Of a DNA stretch of 6,772 bases, positions 6,532-6,772 are shown piece after piece. Numbering within the stretch: the first letter of the stretch is position 1; each line of letters starts with the position of its first letter. The notes beneath the pieces were generated by a model. It was given only the letters and a program-made list of their open reading frames with translations, did not search any database and was not told the DNA's origin. A program made the position numbers and the translations under genes. This stretch comes from Desulfobulbaceae bacterium (lineage in GTDB: Bacteria; Desulfobacterota; Desulfobulbia; Desulfobulbales; Desulfocapsaceae): the NCBI GenBank assembly GCA_024643445.1, contig JAHEMX010000206.1, positions 1 to 6,772 of the forward strand, given 5' to 3'.

Positions 6532-6686
6532 GATAGCGTCGTAAAAACTTTGATCTCCTGCGTCGTGGCACTTTTTCCGACACTCGGCATACCGTATGTA
6601 TGCCATCGCGCCGCAAAAAGCACCACTCCTTGTATATCTGTGTTTTTTACTTAGCTATCTCTAATTATTTTTTTTACTTTTTACGA
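6532..6686. repeat. Long imperfect palindrome between fabG and acpP (REP/MITE-like)
   Basis: The 339-bp fabG-acpP gap has no gene. Most of it is a nested inverted repeat: GATAGC (6532-6537) with GCTATC (6654-6659); GTAAAAA (6541-6547) with TTTTTAC (6644-6650); GTGGcaCTTTTT (6565-6576) with AAAAAGcaCCAC (6615-6626); and GGCATAC (6586-6592) with GTATGCC (6598-6604) around a 5-nt loop. An alternative outer pair, TCGTAAAAA (6539-6547) with TTTTTACGA (6678-6686), would form 9-bp terminal repeats of an element of about 148 bp. The size, nested symmetry and non-coding content resemble dispersed palindromic or MITE-like elements. The remainder of the gap (6408-6531 and 6687-6732) shows a TTGACA (6695-6690 on the - strand) without a good -10, and nothing else recognisable. 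Confidence 0.6.
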
Positions 6687-6732
6687 GTCTGTCAATTTTT
6701 TCTGTCTGCAAAAACCAGTCAAACTTCCTTTC

Positions 6733-6772
6733 CTACATGTACATGCCACCATTAACGTGAATAGTCTGTCCG
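6733..6772 (-). CDS. fabG: 3-oxoacyl-ACP reductase FabG, C-terminal fragment
   Basis: FabG is the NADPH-dependent ketoreductase of fatty-acid elongation. Only the last 12 complete codons and the TAG stop (6735-6733) are in the window; the rest lies beyond the right edge. The residues GQTIHVNGGMYM match the very conserved FabG C-terminus (GQTLHVNGGMYM type). The gene precedes acpP and fabF in the same direction, which is the standard fab order and supports the call despite the short piece. Another short-chain dehydrogenase is possible but unlikely. Confidence 0.88.
   Translation of the reverse strand, partial: GQTIHVNGGMYM

Overview
The window reads as ordinary chromosomal sequence of a Gram-negative, sulfate-reducer-type bacterium. 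The likeliest home is Desulfobacterota (former Deltaproteobacteria), possibly Desulfobulbales. That placement is an inference from the fab-rpiB-nrdR-ribD gene order, the protein style and the type IV pilus gene; no search was run. Nearly all of it is housekeeping, and nothing seen amounts to a clearly new system.

Layout. The left part is on the + strand: the 3' end of pilC (type IV pilus platform protein; its 5' end lies outside the window), then a sigma-70-like promoter, an IHF-alpha/HU-type DNA-bending protein gene (ihfA), a strong intrinsic terminator, and a divergent ParB-family gene of unknown role. From about 2.56 kb rightwards everything is on the - strand, so the ParB-like gene converges on ribD with a 12-bp gap. 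Reading in - strand direction from the right edge, the genes are fabG (last 12 codons only), acpP, fabF, rpiB, an intrinsic terminator, then nrdR and ribD.

How the genes work together. FabG, AcpP and FabF are core type II fatty-acid synthesis: carrier, condensing enzyme and ketoreductase. RpiB (pentose-phosphate isomerase) rides at the end of this transcription unit. nrdR and ribD form a second short unit: a zinc/ATP-cone repressor of ribonucleotide reductase genes and the bifunctional riboflavin deaminase/reductase. The usual ribE/ribBA/ribH partners do not follow ribD here, and no glyA lies between rpiB and nrdR.

The points most worth a second look are: the ParB-like protein, whose two CTP-site motifs look altered; its start, which sits directly behind the ihfA terminator without a visible ribosome binding site; the long imperfect palindrome of about 150 bp between fabG and acpP, which looks like a dispersed palindromic or MITE-like element; and the hairpin that holds both stop codons of the convergent ParB-like/ribD pair.
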